Of a stretch of 64,000 nucleotides of DNA, positions 35,864-45,208 are shown piece after piece (within the stretch, counting starts at the first letter, position 1; every line of letters starts with the position of its first letter). The position numbers were made by a program, and so were the translations under genes. The DNA is from Bacteroides_D sp963546395. Lineage in GTDB: Bacteria > Bacteroidota > Bacteroidia > Bacteroidales > CAJPTX01. The stretch covers positions 62,001 to 126,000 of the forward strand of contig CAUUMS010000003.1 in NCBI GenBank assembly GCA_963546395.1, given 5' to 3'. Under the pieces are notes generated by a model. That model saw nothing but the letters and a program-made list of their open reading frames with translations, did no database searches and had not been told where the DNA came from.

Positions 35864-37480
35864 ATGCGTATTCAGCGAACGATGCAAAGACTCTATTCCG
35901 TGGCCAGCCATTTGCAGCTGGTAATATTGCTGCTGGGGACTCTCGCCTCGTTTGCGCAGGGCCCAGTGGCCGATACAAAACCTCGTACGCCAACCCTTGT
36001 GCGTACCATCGTCAATCCCACCACGGGCGCAGTGACGATAGAGTGGAAAGCAGCCCCCTCTACACCCAATGCGCCGAATGCCACCGGCTATATCATCTAC
36101 AAGCGGGTGAAAAATGCAGCGGGCATCGAGCAAAATGTCGTGGTAGAAGAGGTGGATGCTACCACATTTAGCTACGAGGATCTCAATGCTAAGGCTAATG
36201 AGGGGTCTGTGACGTATGCCATTGCGGCCAAAGGGCCAGATGAGCCAAGTGCGCTCACAGATTATCACCACACGATCTTCGTGAAGCTGGAGTACGAGGA
36301 GTGCCGTGACCGGGTCAAGCTTAGCTGGAATCCCTACGGAGGATGGGGCAACCGCGTGGAGCAGTACGTCATATACGGTGGCTCCAGCGCGGCCTGGGAA
36401 GATTTCACCCCTATCAAAGAGCTTAAGGGGATCGAGACGGAGTACACGTTCTCGGTGCCGGTTAATAAGCAGCTCTACTATTATATCCACGCAAAGCGGA
36501 AAGGGGCTGACGACATCACGCGGTCTAATCTGGTAATGGTACGCACGCGCGAGCAACGCCTCCCTAGCAAGCTGGTAGTGGATACCATCTTTGGTCTCCC
36601 GCAGGCCAATCGTGTGACCTTTACAATTGACTCCACCTCGCGGTTGGCGTATTATAAAATGGTGCGCACCGATACCGAGAAAGAGCTGCAAGGGAAGCTA
36701 AACTCGGTGGAGGTGGCACGGTTCACATCGGCTAAGCTTACATCGATTTTGGACACCGTGAATGGGAGGGATATCCAGGTTCGCAGGAGATTTTATCACC
36801 TCGAGGCAGTTGATGACTGCGGCGAAGTCGTGGACACGTCCCGCGCTGTGAATAGCATCACCCTCCGCGTGCTCCATAAGAACAAGGAGGTGACCGTCAC
36901 CTGGGACGAGCTGCATCTTTTGTCAGGGAATACAGCCGAGTATCGGATCTACAGGAAGGCACTCGTGGGCAATACCTCGCCCAACGAGGATGGGGATGAG
37001 ATAGCCACCGTGCACAGCTGGGAGCCCCTTATCTACAAGGACGACCTGTCCTCGTACAAGGGAAAGGGATCCTCGGGGCGTTTCTGCTATTACATCAAAG
37101 GCTGGGAGCTGAAGGGCCAGGAGCGAATACGCTTGAGTATCTCCAGTGAGCAATGCACCAAGCTCAGACCGCAGGTGCTTTTGCCCACGGCCATTGCGCC
37201 GCTAGAGCGAGGGGTCGTGAATCCGTTCACCACGAACACGCGTAACGTCTTCCGGCCTGTGACCTCGTACAAGTCCAAGTTTAAGCTCATCGTTTACAAC
37301 CGCCAGGGGGCCGTCATCTACACGGGTGATAATGTGGGCTGGAATGGCACTCTGGCCGATGGATCGTATGCGCCAGAGGGGGCCTACATCTACCGTATCG
37401 AGATCCTCTCGGAGGAGTACAGTCCGCAGGTAGAGACCGGCTCATTCATGGTAGTCTACCCCGAGAAGCAAAACAAGTGA
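35864..37480 (+). CDS. Secreted fibronectin-III-like protein with CHU_C (type B) C-terminal domain
   Basis: A 538-residue exported protein. After a signal peptide (hydrophobic LVILLLGTLASFAQG near residues 22-36) come several fibronectin-III-like modules (VEWK/VTWDE strands, GYIIYKRV, EYRIYRKAL). The C-terminal 90 residues are a gliding-motility-associated CHU_C domain: NVFRP, FKLIVYNRQGAVIYTGDNV, GWNGTLADGSYAPEGAYIYRIEI. In this phylum that domain is a type B signal for the type IX secretion system. So it is probably a cell-surface or secreted adhesin-like protein. It sits between a peptidase pair and relA, 4 bases from relA. Confidence 0.8.
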   Translation: MRIQRTMQRLYSVASHLQLVILLLGTLASFAQGPVADTKPRTPTLVRTIVNPTTGAVTIEWKAAPSTPNAPNATGYIIYKRVKNAAGIEQNVVVEEVDATTFSYEDLNAKANEGSVTYAIAAKGPDEPSALTDYHHTIFVKLEYEECRDRVKLSWNPYGGWGNRVEQYVIYGGSSAAWEDFTPIKELKGIETEYTFSVPVNKQLYYYIHAKRKGADDITRSNLVMVRTREQRLPSKLVVDTIFGLPQANRVTFTIDSTSRLAYYKMVRTDTEKELQGKLNSVEVARFTSAKLTSILDTVNGRDIQVRRRFYHLEAVDDCGEVVDTSRAVNSITLRVLHKNKEVTVTWDELHLLSGNTAEYRIYRKALVGNTSPNEDGDEIATVHSWEPLIYKDDLSSYKGKGSSGRFCYYIKGWELKGQERIRLSISSEQCTKLRPQVLLPTAIAPLERGVVNPFTTNTRNVFRPVTSYKSKFKLIVYNRQGAVIYTGDNVGWNGTLADGSYAPEGAYIYRIEILSEEYSPQVETGSFMVVYPEKQNK

Positions 37481-37484
37481 GGCC

Positions 37485-39707
37485 ATGGCTGTGGATGCGG
37501 CAGCAGAGGTCGTCATACAGCGTGAGTTTGATGACCTGCTAAAGTCGCTCACGCTGAGCGGCGAGCCCAAGGATGTAGATCTGGTTCGCCGTGCCTTTGA
37601 GTTGGCCAAAGAGGCGCACGGGCAAGTTGTGCGCCGTTCGGGCGAGCCGTATATCCTGCACCCCATTGCAGTAGCTAAAATCGTCTCTCGTCTCATCCCG
37701 GGCGATACCGAGTCCGTGGTATGCGCCCTGCTGCACGATGTGGTGGAGGACACTCCGTACACCGTGGAGGATATCAAGGAGCGATTTAGCCCCACGGTGG
37801 CCAATATCGTCGATGGCCTCACGAAGATGGAGGAGCTGGCCCAGGAGGGCGAGACCCTCCAGGTGGTCAACTTCCAAAAGCTGCTGTTGACCATCGAGGA
37901 CGATGTGCGGACGATCATCATCAAGCTGGCCGATCGGCTGCACAACATGCGCACGCTCGATTCCATGCCGCCTGACAAGCAGCGAAAAATAGCCAGCGAG
38001 ACCACCTATTTCTACGCCCCTATTGCCAATCGGCTTGGTCTGTACAACATCAAGACCGAGCTTGAGGATCTGAGCTTCCGGTACCGGAATCCGGCCGAGT
38101 ACGAGGATATACATCGCAAGAGCTGCCGGAGCCGGGAGCAGCTCAACAATCAGATTAGCAGCTTCGCGCTCCCCATCATGGAGCGTCTCACCCGCAATGG
38201 CATTCAGTACAGCGTGGAGGGACGCCCGAAATCCATCTTCTCCATTTGGAAGAAGATGCAGCGCAAGCACATCGCCTTTGAGGAGATATACGATCTCCTC
38301 GCCATGCGGATCATCTTCACCCCTATACCCGATATACCCGAGAAGACGCAGTGCTGGTTCATTTACACGCTCATCACCGAAATTTACCCCGTCCAGATAG
38401 AGCGGACGCGTGACTGGGTGACGACCCCGAAGGTGAATGGCTACGAGGCGTTGCACTGCACATTACTCGGGCGGCATGGTGACTGGGTAGAGGTGCAGAT
38501 ACGGACGGTGCGCATGAATGAGGTCGCCGAGCGTGGCGTGGCAGCCCACTGGAAGTATAAGGGCGAGGATCCTACGAACGTGGCGCGCATGCGGACGGAT
38601 ATCCGTCAGGCTTATGCAGCACCGCACGGTGGGGCCACTGACTTCCTATCCAACATTCGGACAAACATACTCACCCCTCAGATCACAGTCTACGATACGG
38701 ATAAGAAGCCGTACCAGCTAGAGAGGGGAGCCACAGTGCTCGATTTTGCCTATGCCGTCTCATCCACCATGGGTGGGCGAGCCATTGGCGCCATGGTCAA
38801 TGGGCAGCTCACGAACCTTGATCATGCCCTGCATGGGGGAGATGCGGTGGAGATTCTGACGGCTCAGTCGCAGCATCCCACGCGCAAGTGGCTCGATTAC
38901 GTGCGGACGGCCAAGGCGCAGAACTGCATCTCACAGAGCTTAGCCGACCAGTATGCGCTCCTCATAGATAACGGGAGCCTGCGTGTCAAGTCTATATTCG
39001 ATGAGCTCGGCATCACCTATTCAAGACCCCAGTTGCTGCGTATTATCCCATCGTTTCACGTTGACACGCTGAACGAATTCTACGCCGGTATTGCACAAGG
39101 CACCATCAATCCCTACATCCTGAGGCGTAGGCTGTCGTGGCTGAAGCATGGTCGCTACTTCCGTTACCGGATGCGCATGATCCAGCGTTCTGTCCATCGC
39201 CACCCAGCTGCCGAGCCCGTGGTGGATGACACGTTGGCTCCGCTGCACGTCTCACCCAGCACCGAGCAAGCTGGCGCAACGGTAGAGTATAGGCAATCCC
39301 CGTGCTGTACTGCCCTTCCGGGTGATGAGGTGGTAGGCTACAAGCGTCCTGACGGGGTAGTGAGCGTCCACAAGGTCTCTTGCCCCGAGGCCGTGAGGCT
39401 TATGGCCCAGCAAGCCAGCAGCATCGTTCCTGTGCATTGGACTACCGATCCACGCCACCGATACATTGCCCACTTCTTCATCTCAGGAGGCGACCGTAAG
39501 GGATTGCTGGCCGACACATTTAGCACGCTGGGCGACTCGCTAGGGCTCAACATCACTCGGGTGAATATGCGGAGTGACGGCACAGCGTTTCGCGGTGTCA
39601 TCTCCCTAGAGGTTCGCGATCTCAATGAGATCAACGTGGCCCTTCAGCGCACCAATGCCCTGCGAGGCATTCGCCGCGTCTACCGGCTCGACAACGAGCA
39701 AGTTTAG
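37485..39707 (+). CDS. RelA/SpoT family (p)ppGpp synthetase/hydrolase
   Basis: A 740-residue Rel protein. The HD hydrolase domain keeps HDVVEDT (about 84-90), and the synthetase domain has GRPKSIFSIWKKMQRK and YDLLAMRIIF. TGS (VYDTDKKPYQLERGATVLDFAY) and a C-terminal ACT domain (GGDRKGLLADTFSTLG) follow. The intact HDxxED motif suggests a bifunctional SpoT-like enzyme controlling the stringent response. It ends the operon that begins with the FabK-like gene and is followed by a large palindrome. Confidence 0.93.
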   Translation: MAVDAAAEVVIQREFDDLLKSLTLSGEPKDVDLVRRAFELAKEAHGQVVRRSGEPYILHPIAVAKIVSRLIPGDTESVVCALLHDVVEDTPYTVEDIKERFSPTVANIVDGLTKMEELAQEGETLQVVNFQKLLLTIEDDVRTIIIKLADRLHNMRTLDSMPPDKQRKIASETTYFYAPIANRLGLYNIKTELEDLSFRYRNPAEYEDIHRKSCRSREQLNNQISSFALPIMERLTRNGIQYSVEGRPKSIFSIWKKMQRKHIAFEEIYDLLAMRIIFTPIPDIPEKTQCWFIYTLITEIYPVQIERTRDWVTTPKVNGYEALHCTLLGRHGDWVEVQIRTVRMNEVAERGVAAHWKYKGEDPTNVARMRTDIRQAYAAPHGGATDFLSNIRTNILTPQITVYDTDKKPYQLERGATVLDFAYAVSSTMGGRAIGAMVNGQLTNLDHALHGGDAVEILTAQSQHPTRKWLDYVRTAKAQNCISQSLADQYALLIDNGSLRVKSIFDELGITYSRPQLLRIIPSFHVDTLNEFYAGIAQGTINPYILRRRLSWLKHGRYFRYRMRMIQRSVHRHPAAEPVVDDTLAPLHVSPSTEQAGATVEYRQSPCCTALPGDEVVGYKRPDGVVSVHKVSCPEAVRLMAQQASSIVPVHWTTDPRHRYIAHFFISGGDRKGLLADTFSTLGDSLGLNITRVNMRSDGTAFRGVISLEVRDLNEINVALQRTNALRGIRRVYRLDNEQV

Positions 39708-39901
39708 CCTTACCGTCTGAGTTCCATCTCTGGCGCAGGCCCGTATCGTTGGGCTCAGCAAGAGCTGTCCTCGTGCCACTCGAGTCGTGTGGCGCAGGGT
39801 GGCATGGCTCTCGTCGCACCCATCGGTTTACCCCTTTGACCTCTTCGTGCGCATCGTCCCGTGGTAGCTGGGGCGTATCGTTGCGGGAGGGGTGTATAAG
39901 C

Positions 39902-39942
39902 AGAGGGGTCAAGGGTGTATGATACACACCCTTGACCCCTCT
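39902..39942. terminator. Bidirectional terminator-like palindrome
   Basis: A perfect 17-base inverted repeat (39902-39918 with 39926-39942; arms start AGAGGGGTCAAGG and end CCTTGACCCCTCT) with a 7-base loop. It lies between the convergent relA and dsbD genes, so it can stop transcripts from both sides. T runs are weak. Confidence 0.65.
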
Positions 39943-39974
39943 ATTACGTTGCTCGCCTAGTGCGGCGAGGTGAA

Positions 39975-42005
39975 TTACTGCTGGATTTCCACCATGGGCT
40001 CCATGGCAGGAGCCGCAGGCTCAGCACTCTTAGCCAATCCGCTCTCTAGGAACTTGATGAACTCGTTAACGTCCGTGTTGAAAGCGTACGGGCCTGCGAG
40101 CACCTCTTCGTTGGGTGATACCACGAAGAAGTATGGCTGCCCGCTAACATGGAATTTAGCCGCCTGCAAATCGAGGTTCTGCTTGCCGATGGTCTTCTTG
40201 GTCTTCCCATCGATGACCGACACGTACCACTCCGATTCGGGCAGCTCGTGCTTATCATCCACGTACAGGGCCGTTACGATGAACTTATCCATCAGCAGCT
40301 GCGCCACGTTGGGCTTGCTGAGCACCTGGGCCGCCATCACCTTGCAGTTGGAGCACCCATGCCCAGTGAATTCCACGAACAGCGGCTTGCCCTTCTCCTT
40401 AGCGCAGGCCAGAGCCTGCTTGTAGTCGCGATACCCGTCCAGGTTCGCCGGCATGTGAATGAAGTCGGCGTATTTGGGAGCCTCGCAGAGGGCCGCAGCC
40501 GGTTGTCCCATGGCCCCGCCGTGTGCGGGGGCCTGTGGGGCGTTGATGGTGAAATCGTCAGGCGATGGGGCCGGCATGAAGCCCGACAGTGAGGTCAGTG
40601 GTGCCCCAAACAGCCCCGTGCTCAGGTACATGGCGAACGCCAGCACCGCCGTGGCCAGGATCATGCGCAGGAATCCTACATGCTGCGTGGGCGAATCCAT
40701 CTTGAACCGGATCAACCCTAGCAGGTAGAGCACGAGCATGATGGAGAAGGCCACCCAGATGGCAATGTACACAGGCCGTGTCAGCAGGCCGAGCCCGAAG
40801 AAGGTATCCACGCCCAGCAAGAACTTCAAGCTGAATGCCAGGACGATATACCCGAGGACAATCTTCACCGAGTTCATCCACCCGCCCGACTTCGGCAGCT
40901 TGTTGAGCCAAGTTGGGAATATGGCGAACAGGGTGAATGGGAGCGAGAAGCCCAGCGAGAAGGCGAACATCCCCAGCACCGGTTTTGCCGCCGACCCCGT
41001 GGCACCCTCAATGAGCAAGCCGCCCACGATGGGGCCCACGCACGAGAGGCTCACAATCACCGTGGTGAGGGCGAAGAAGAAGGAGCCCAGGAATCCACCC
41101 CGGTCAACCTGCGAGTCGGTCTTGCTGGAGAGGCTGCTAGGCAGACGGATCTCGAACATCCCGAAGAACGCCGCGGCAAAGACGGCGAACAGCAGGAAGA
41201 AGATGAGATTCGTAATCCAGTGGGTCGTCACATCGGTGATGAAGCCGGCCCCCAGCCCCGCGAGCGACACCAGGAACCCGAGCAGGGTGTAGATGGCCAC
41301 GATGCTCAGCCCGAACGTCAGCGCGTTGAGCAGGGCGTTGAGGCGATTCTTCTTGCCCAGGAAGAAGGATACCGTCATGGGGATCATCGGGAACACGCAA
41401 GGAGTCAGCAAGCCAGCCAAACCAGCCAGGAAGCTGATGATCAGGAATACGAACATGGACGACTCCTCCGCCCCCCCCTCCTGGGTGGAGCTTGGTGCCG
41501 CCGTGGCCACCGCCTGGCTTGGGGTAGCACCCTCGGGAACTATCTCCACCGAGAGATCCTGCTCCCCAACATTGCAAGCCCCGTCATGGCACGTCTGGAA
41601 CTCTGCCGTCACGCGCACGGTGAATGCCGATCCTCCCTCTGCCACAATGGGTTGCACGAATGTCACATTCCCCTCATACATGGTCAGGTCGAGGTTGAAC
41701 ACCTCATCATGCTCCGTCACCGCATGCCCCTCTTCACGCATGTCGCCATCCAGGCGATAGGCCGGGTCGGGCGCAAAGGTGAAGGTGGTGGGTGTGGGTC
41801 CCCCTTCCGGTAGCACCGTCGAGTACAGGTGCCACGAAGGGGCAATGGTGGCCGTGATCTGCACCTCGTAGCGATTCCCCTCAAGGTGAACCGCATTCGC
41901 GCTCCACGCCACCGTGTTGCTATTCGCACCCATTCCCTGCGCCCCAGCCACCAACGGGAGGAACAGCAGGCACAGCGATGCAAGCAACGCACTCAGATTC
42001 CGCAT
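39975..42005 (-). CDS. dsbD: Thiol:disulfide interchange protein DsbD
   Basis: A 676-residue protein. After a signal peptide (cut near GAQG) come a periplasmic N-terminal domain with a Cys pair (FQTCHDGACNVG), about eight membrane helices (residues 200-470; FLAGLAGLLTPCVFPMIPMTVSFF carries one core Cys) and a C-terminal thioredoxin-like domain with GCSNCK near 552. It passes electrons from the cytoplasm to periplasmic thiols. ATG 42005 is chosen because the signal peptide begins there; the frame extends to 42059. A dyad ATTACA-ACC-TGTAAT lies 23 bases upstream. Confidence 0.9.
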   Translation of the reverse strand: MRNLSALLASLCLLFLPLVAGAQGMGANSNTVAWSANAVHLEGNRYEVQITATIAPSWHLYSTVLPEGGPTPTTFTFAPDPAYRLDGDMREEGHAVTEHDEVFNLDLTMYEGNVTFVQPIVAEGGSAFTVRVTAEFQTCHDGACNVGEQDLSVEIVPEGATPSQAVATAAPSSTQEGGAEESSMFVFLIISFLAGLAGLLTPCVFPMIPMTVSFFLGKKNRLNALLNALTFGLSIVAIYTLLGFLVSLAGLGAGFITDVTTHWITNLIFFLLFAVFAAAFFGMFEIRLPSSLSSKTDSQVDRGGFLGSFFFALTTVIVSLSCVGPIVGGLLIEGATGSAAKPVLGMFAFSLGFSLPFTLFAIFPTWLNKLPKSGGWMNSVKIVLGYIVLAFSLKFLLGVDTFFGLGLLTRPVYIAIWVAFSIMLVLYLLGLIRFKMDSPTQHVGFLRMILATAVLAFAMYLSTGLFGAPLTSLSGFMPAPSPDDFTINAPQAPAHGGAMGQPAAALCEAPKYADFIHMPANLDGYRDYKQALACAKEKGKPLFVEFTGHGCSNCKVMAAQVLSKPNVAQLLMDKFIVTALYVDDKHELPESEWYVSVIDGKTKKTIGKQNLDLQAAKFHVSGQPYFFVVSPNEEVLAGPYAFNTDVNEFIKFLESGLAKSAEPAAPAMEPMVEIQQ

Positions 42006-42027
42006 AGCATTGAATGTTATGTGATGT

Positions 42028-42042
42028 ATTACAACCTGTAAT
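42028..42042. promoter_or_regulatory. Inverted repeat upstream of dsbD
   Basis: ATTACA-ACC-TGTAAT, a perfect 6-3-6 dyad in the dsbD leader. It could be a regulator binding site; the regulator is unknown. Confidence 0.35.
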
Positions 42043-42155
42043 AAAAATCTGCGAACCAAAAGCCAATCAGTAGCAACCGGTTATCGTGGAGGTAACCGCA
42101 TTGCCTACCCATTTGTTTACCCCGTATCTATGAAGGGGGGCAGGATGCATGGGCT

Positions 42156-43781
42156 CTAAAGGGAGATCCGGTTGCCTGCGCTATCGTAGAATTTATAGTC
42201 AAGCATATTGCAGGAGGTGTCTGCCTGCACCGAGAGCTTACACCCCAGTTGCCGCGACACCTTGCGCCGCCGGCTCAGCAGCCCCTTGTTGTAGTATGCC
42301 GCCACGAACGGGTGGGCCCGCAGCGTCACGGGGCCATGTACTGCCTCGGCCACCACGGCGAGCTTACGCTCGATCTCATCCTCTAGCACTAGTGTCGACT
42401 CCACGCGCCCGCTCCCAGCGCAGCAGGGGCAAGCCTCCGAGGTGTCGATACGCTGCTCGGGGCGGTGCCGTTGCCGGGTGATCTGCATCAGACCGAAATC
42501 GGTGATCTCCAGGATGCGATGCGTCACGCGATCTTTCGCCATCAGCTGCCGCATCTTCTCGTACACCTGCTTCCGATTGGCACTCTGGGCCATATCGATG
42601 AAGTCGATGACGATGATCCCCCCCATGTCCCGCAGCCGTAGCTGGCGGGCTATCTCATCGCAGGCTGCGAGGTTTACCTCTAGGGCCGTCTCCTCCGGCG
42701 AACCGGCATGCTTAGCCCCGCTACCGCTGTTGACATCGATCACGTGAAAAGCCTCGGGGTGCTGAATGATCAGGTATGAGCCCTTGTGGAAGAACACCGT
42801 CTGTCCCAGGAGCCGCTTAAGCTGCTTGGTGACATCGAAGTTGTCGAAGATGGGTACCCGGGGCGAGCTGTACAGCTTCACAATCTCCGCCTCCTGTGGC
42901 GCCACGGCCGTCAGGTAGGTGCGGAGCTCCTGATACAGGGCCTTATCATTCACCTGAATGCTCGAGTAGGAGCCATTCAGGTTATCCCGCAGGATGGCCG
43001 AGGCACTCTTTATTTCACCCAGGAGCAACAGGGGTGGCTTGGGATGCTCTGAGAGCTGCGCGAGGCAGTGCTCCCAGCGTGCAAGGAGGCTCTGCAACTC
43101 GTTGTTGAGCGCCTCCACCCCTTTCCCCTCTGCTGCCGTGCGTACAATGACGCCGAAGCCCTGGGGCAGTATGCTGGCCAGTATGCGACGCAGGCGCGTC
43201 ACCTCCTCCCGCGTGGAGATCTTCGATGACATCATCACGCGGGTGCTGTAGGGGAGTAGCACCAGGTTGCGCCCCGCTAGCGAAATCTCCGTGGTGAGGC
43301 TCGGCCCCTTGTTGGAAAAGGGCTCACGCACCACCTGCACCAAAATCACCTGGCCGCTCTTCACGAAGTCGGCAATCTTCCCATTCTTCTCCGGCAGTGG
43401 CTGCTCGGAGGGTGCGGTCGACGTGAGCTGGGGCTGCGTCTCCGTGGCCGTGGGCTCTGCGGAGGCAGCCTCCTTGCGTCCCCCTCCGCCACGGGTGCGT
43501 TTCCCCCCTTGCAGGGCCCGGCGCACCCCTTGCACCATGGTGCTGTAGTGCGGCCCCAGATCCTTAATGTGCAGGAAACCCTCCTTCTGCTGGCCGATGT
43601 CCACGAACGCAGCGTTGTGGTTCGGCATTACCCGGCGCACCACGCCGAGGTAGATGTCACCCACCGAAATGGTGTCCTGCTTGGTTACGCTCCGGTACTC
43701 CACCAGCTGCGCATCCTCCAGGAGAGCAATGCGCGACTCGCCAGAGCGATTGTTGACATCAATGATTAGCTGTGAATTCAC
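42156..43781 (-). CDS. rng: Ribonuclease G/E family protein
   Basis: A 541-residue RNase G-type protein. An S1 domain lies at residues 35-110 (VGDIYLGVVRRVMPNHNAAFVDIG, GFLHIKDL), interrupted by a low-complexity insert (residues 90-140). The catalytic domain has DVNSGSGAKH and GGIIVIDFIDM, and the zinc-link ACPCCAGSGRV appears near 450. It processes rRNA and degrades mRNA. It starts with GTG and lies downstream of the HU and AURKAIP1/COX24 genes on the same strand, with a 592-base GC-rich spacer in front. Confidence 0.92.
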   Translation of the reverse strand: MNSQLIIDVNNRSGESRIALLEDAQLVEYRSVTKQDTISVGDIYLGVVRRVMPNHNAAFVDIGQQKEGFLHIKDLGPHYSTMVQGVRRALQGGKRTRGGGGRKEAASAEPTATETQPQLTSTAPSEQPLPEKNGKIADFVKSGQVILVQVVREPFSNKGPSLTTEISLAGRNLVLLPYSTRVMMSSKISTREEVTRLRRILASILPQGFGVIVRTAAEGKGVEALNNELQSLLARWEHCLAQLSEHPKPPLLLLGEIKSASAILRDNLNGSYSSIQVNDKALYQELRTYLTAVAPQEAEIVKLYSSPRVPIFDNFDVTKQLKRLLGQTVFFHKGSYLIIQHPEAFHVIDVNSGSGAKHAGSPEETALEVNLAACDEIARQLRLRDMGGIIVIDFIDMAQSANRKQVYEKMRQLMAKDRVTHRILEITDFGLMQITRQRHRPEQRIDTSEACPCCAGSGRVESTLVLEDEIERKLAVVAEAVHGPVTLRAHPFVAAYYNKGLLSRRRKVSRQLGCKLSVQADTSCNMLDYKFYDSAGNRISL

Positions 43782-44373
43782 TGAAAAGTAGTCTGATAAA
43801 CACCCCGTCCTGCTGGTCGATCCCCCGTGCGGGGGCGCAGCCAGATGTCGGGGGCTATGCCAGAGCCTTGGGTAAGACTCCCGGTGGGCTAGGGGCCTGG
43901 GAGCAGGTGCCCGCCACTCGGCCTGAGCCGCTCCCCATGCCGATAGGATCCCACCGCGAGGAGAGCAGGCCAGCGCAAATGCGCGCGCCGATCATGCGTC
44001 GATTATCCACCAGGCGCATGGTACAACTCCGTGCCCACAGCGCAGCGCGAGAGCCGCAGCATCTTGCGCTATTCGCATGGTAACCCCCGCCACGCAGGAG
44101 ACCCCCTCAGCCGTCGCCTGCACTACGCCCGCAAACCCCGCATCCATCCACCCGTTATCCGGGACGTGGTGCGGAGCCTAACGGAATGCCCCCCTGCACC
44201 GACGGGTGCAAAGGGAGGGAGTGCGCTGACGGCAGGATGTGAGGTCTACCTCAAATACCCACAGCAACCCCCGCCAGGGGATCGATGATCCCCGGCAGGG
44301 ACTGCGCAGACTCGAGCTCGGGATCCCCTTCGGGCACGCAGTGAGTCTATCCACCTAGTGCGGCCCGGGAGGA
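43782..44373. other. Long GC-rich structured spacer upstream of rng
   Basis: A 592-base stretch between the small ribosomal-type gene and rng with no convincing ORF. It holds several hairpins: CCCCCGTGCGGGGG (around 43823-43836), TGCACC-GACG-GGTGCA (44195-44210) and GGGGATC-GAT-GATCCCC (44277-44293). I looked for RNase P RNA (GAGGAAAGTCC) and tmRNA features and found neither. It may be a long rng leader or an unannotated RNA. Confidence 0.5.
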
Positions 44374-44463
44374 CTATTTCTTTTTATGACGATTCTTGCG
44401 GAGACGTTTCTTCCGCTTATGGGTTGCCATCTTATGACGCTTGCGCTTCTTACCGCTTGGCAT
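44374..44463 (-). CDS. AURKAIP1/COX24 domain mini-protein (ribosome-associated)
   Basis: A 29-residue, extremely basic peptide: it begins MPSGKKRKRHKMATHKRKKR and ends LRKNRHKKK. This matches the short Bacteroidota proteins annotated with the AURKAIP1/COX24 (mS38, DUF1713) domain, related to mycobacterial bS22. It probably binds rRNA in the small subunit. ATG at 44461-44463 and TAG at 44374-44376. It lies 50 bases after the HU gene and upstream of rng, so the three may form one unit. Confidence 0.85.
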   Translation of the reverse strand: MPSGKKRKRHKMATHKRKKRLRKNRHKKK

Positions 44464-44513
44464 AAGGCTCTCTCTTTATGGGGTTGATAATTATCGCGCT
44501 CGGGCCCGTGGGG

Positions 44514-44795
44514 CTAGCTGTTGCCCCGGATGCGACCCGATAGGATCCTGGACGGCTTGAATGCGGGCACCTTGTGGGCCGGGATGATGATGGGCACATC
44601 CTTCGAGATGTTACGGGCCACCTTCTCGGCGCGCTCGCGCACCATGAAGCTCCCGAATCCCCGCAGGTACACACTCTCGTTGCGAAGAAGGGCCCCGCTC
44701 ACCGAGTCCATGAAGGCTTCTATGGTCCTCAGCACGGAGGCACGTTCGATGCCCGTCTTCTTTGCTATCTCATTCACCAGGTCTGCCTTCGTCAT
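44514..44795 (-). CDS. HU/IHF family DNA-binding protein
   Basis: A 93-residue DNABII protein: TKADLVNEIAKKTG at the N-terminus, FMDSVSGALLRNESVYLRGFGSF, and a DNA-binding arm with the conserved proline in IIIPAHKVPAFKPS. It bends and packs DNA as a dimer. A TACCTTTGC promoter at 44873-44881 precedes it. Whether HU or IHF cannot be said from sequence. Confidence 0.95.
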   Translation of the reverse strand: MTKADLVNEIAKKTGIERASVLRTIEAFMDSVSGALLRNESVYLRGFGSFMVRERAEKVARNISKDVPIIIPAHKVPAFKPSRILSGRIRGNS

Positions 44796-44872
44796 TGTCT
44801 ACTCCTAAGCGTGGCCATTAAATGGGTACGTAGGACGCTCAGCACGCGCTATGCGTGCCACCCTACATCGCC

Positions 44873-44881
44873 GCAAAGGTA
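44873..44881 (-). promoter_or_regulatory. Promoter element for the HU gene
   Basis: TACCTTTGC on the minus strand, about 78 bases upstream of the HU start. Confidence 0.6.
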
Positions 44882-45040
44882 GCACCTTTTTTGTTATCCA
44901 CCGCGGGGATAAATGCCCGAAAACGCAAGGCTAAAATCCTTGCCATTAGTTCATTGCGGTAGCCCCCTCGCCTGGGGGACGGCGATGCCGTGGTGCGATT
45001 GCGCACGATCATCCCCCCTACCACTGCTGCACCAGCAAGG

Positions 45041-45080
45041 TACCAAGCCCGTATTTGGTAGGCTAAATACGGACTTGGTG
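45041..45080. repeat. Palindromic intergenic repeat, copy 3
   Basis: ACCAAGCCCGTATTT (45042-45056) and AAATACGGACTTGGT (45065-45079) pair with one mismatch around loop GGTAGGCT. It shares the CCGTATTT/AAATACGGACTTG core with copies at 6306 and 19482. Confidence 0.7.
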
Positions 45081-45150
45081 CGGCGATGCTACGCGCTCGT
45101 CACGTCGCTGTAGCATGCTGGTGGGCCCGCATGCGCATGCCATTTTTACA

Positions 45151-45159
45151 TACCTTTGC
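45151..45159 (+). promoter_or_regulatory. Promoter element for the PAS-tricorn genes
   Basis: TACCTTTGC, 50 bases before the PAS ATG. Confidence 0.6.
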
Positions 45160-45208
45160 CAAGGGGTGCCGGAGTGCGTGCTACCCGTAAGGAATAACCA
45201 GCAGCAAT

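Larger units (their letters stand above)
44796..45208. other. Divergent intergenic region between HU and the PAS gene
   Basis: A 413-base gap with the minus-strand HU promoter (44873-44881), the palindromic repeat copy 3 (45041-45080) and the plus-strand promoter at 45151-45159. No gene is seen. Confidence 0.65.

Noticed and set aside
37539..38456. 305-codon minus-strand ORF
   Set aside because: It is antisense to relA and has no family signal.
43782..44373. RNase P RNA or tmRNA in the rng spacer
   Set aside because: The GAGGAAAGTCC core of RNase P RNA and a tRNA-like T arm with tag codons were not found on either strand.
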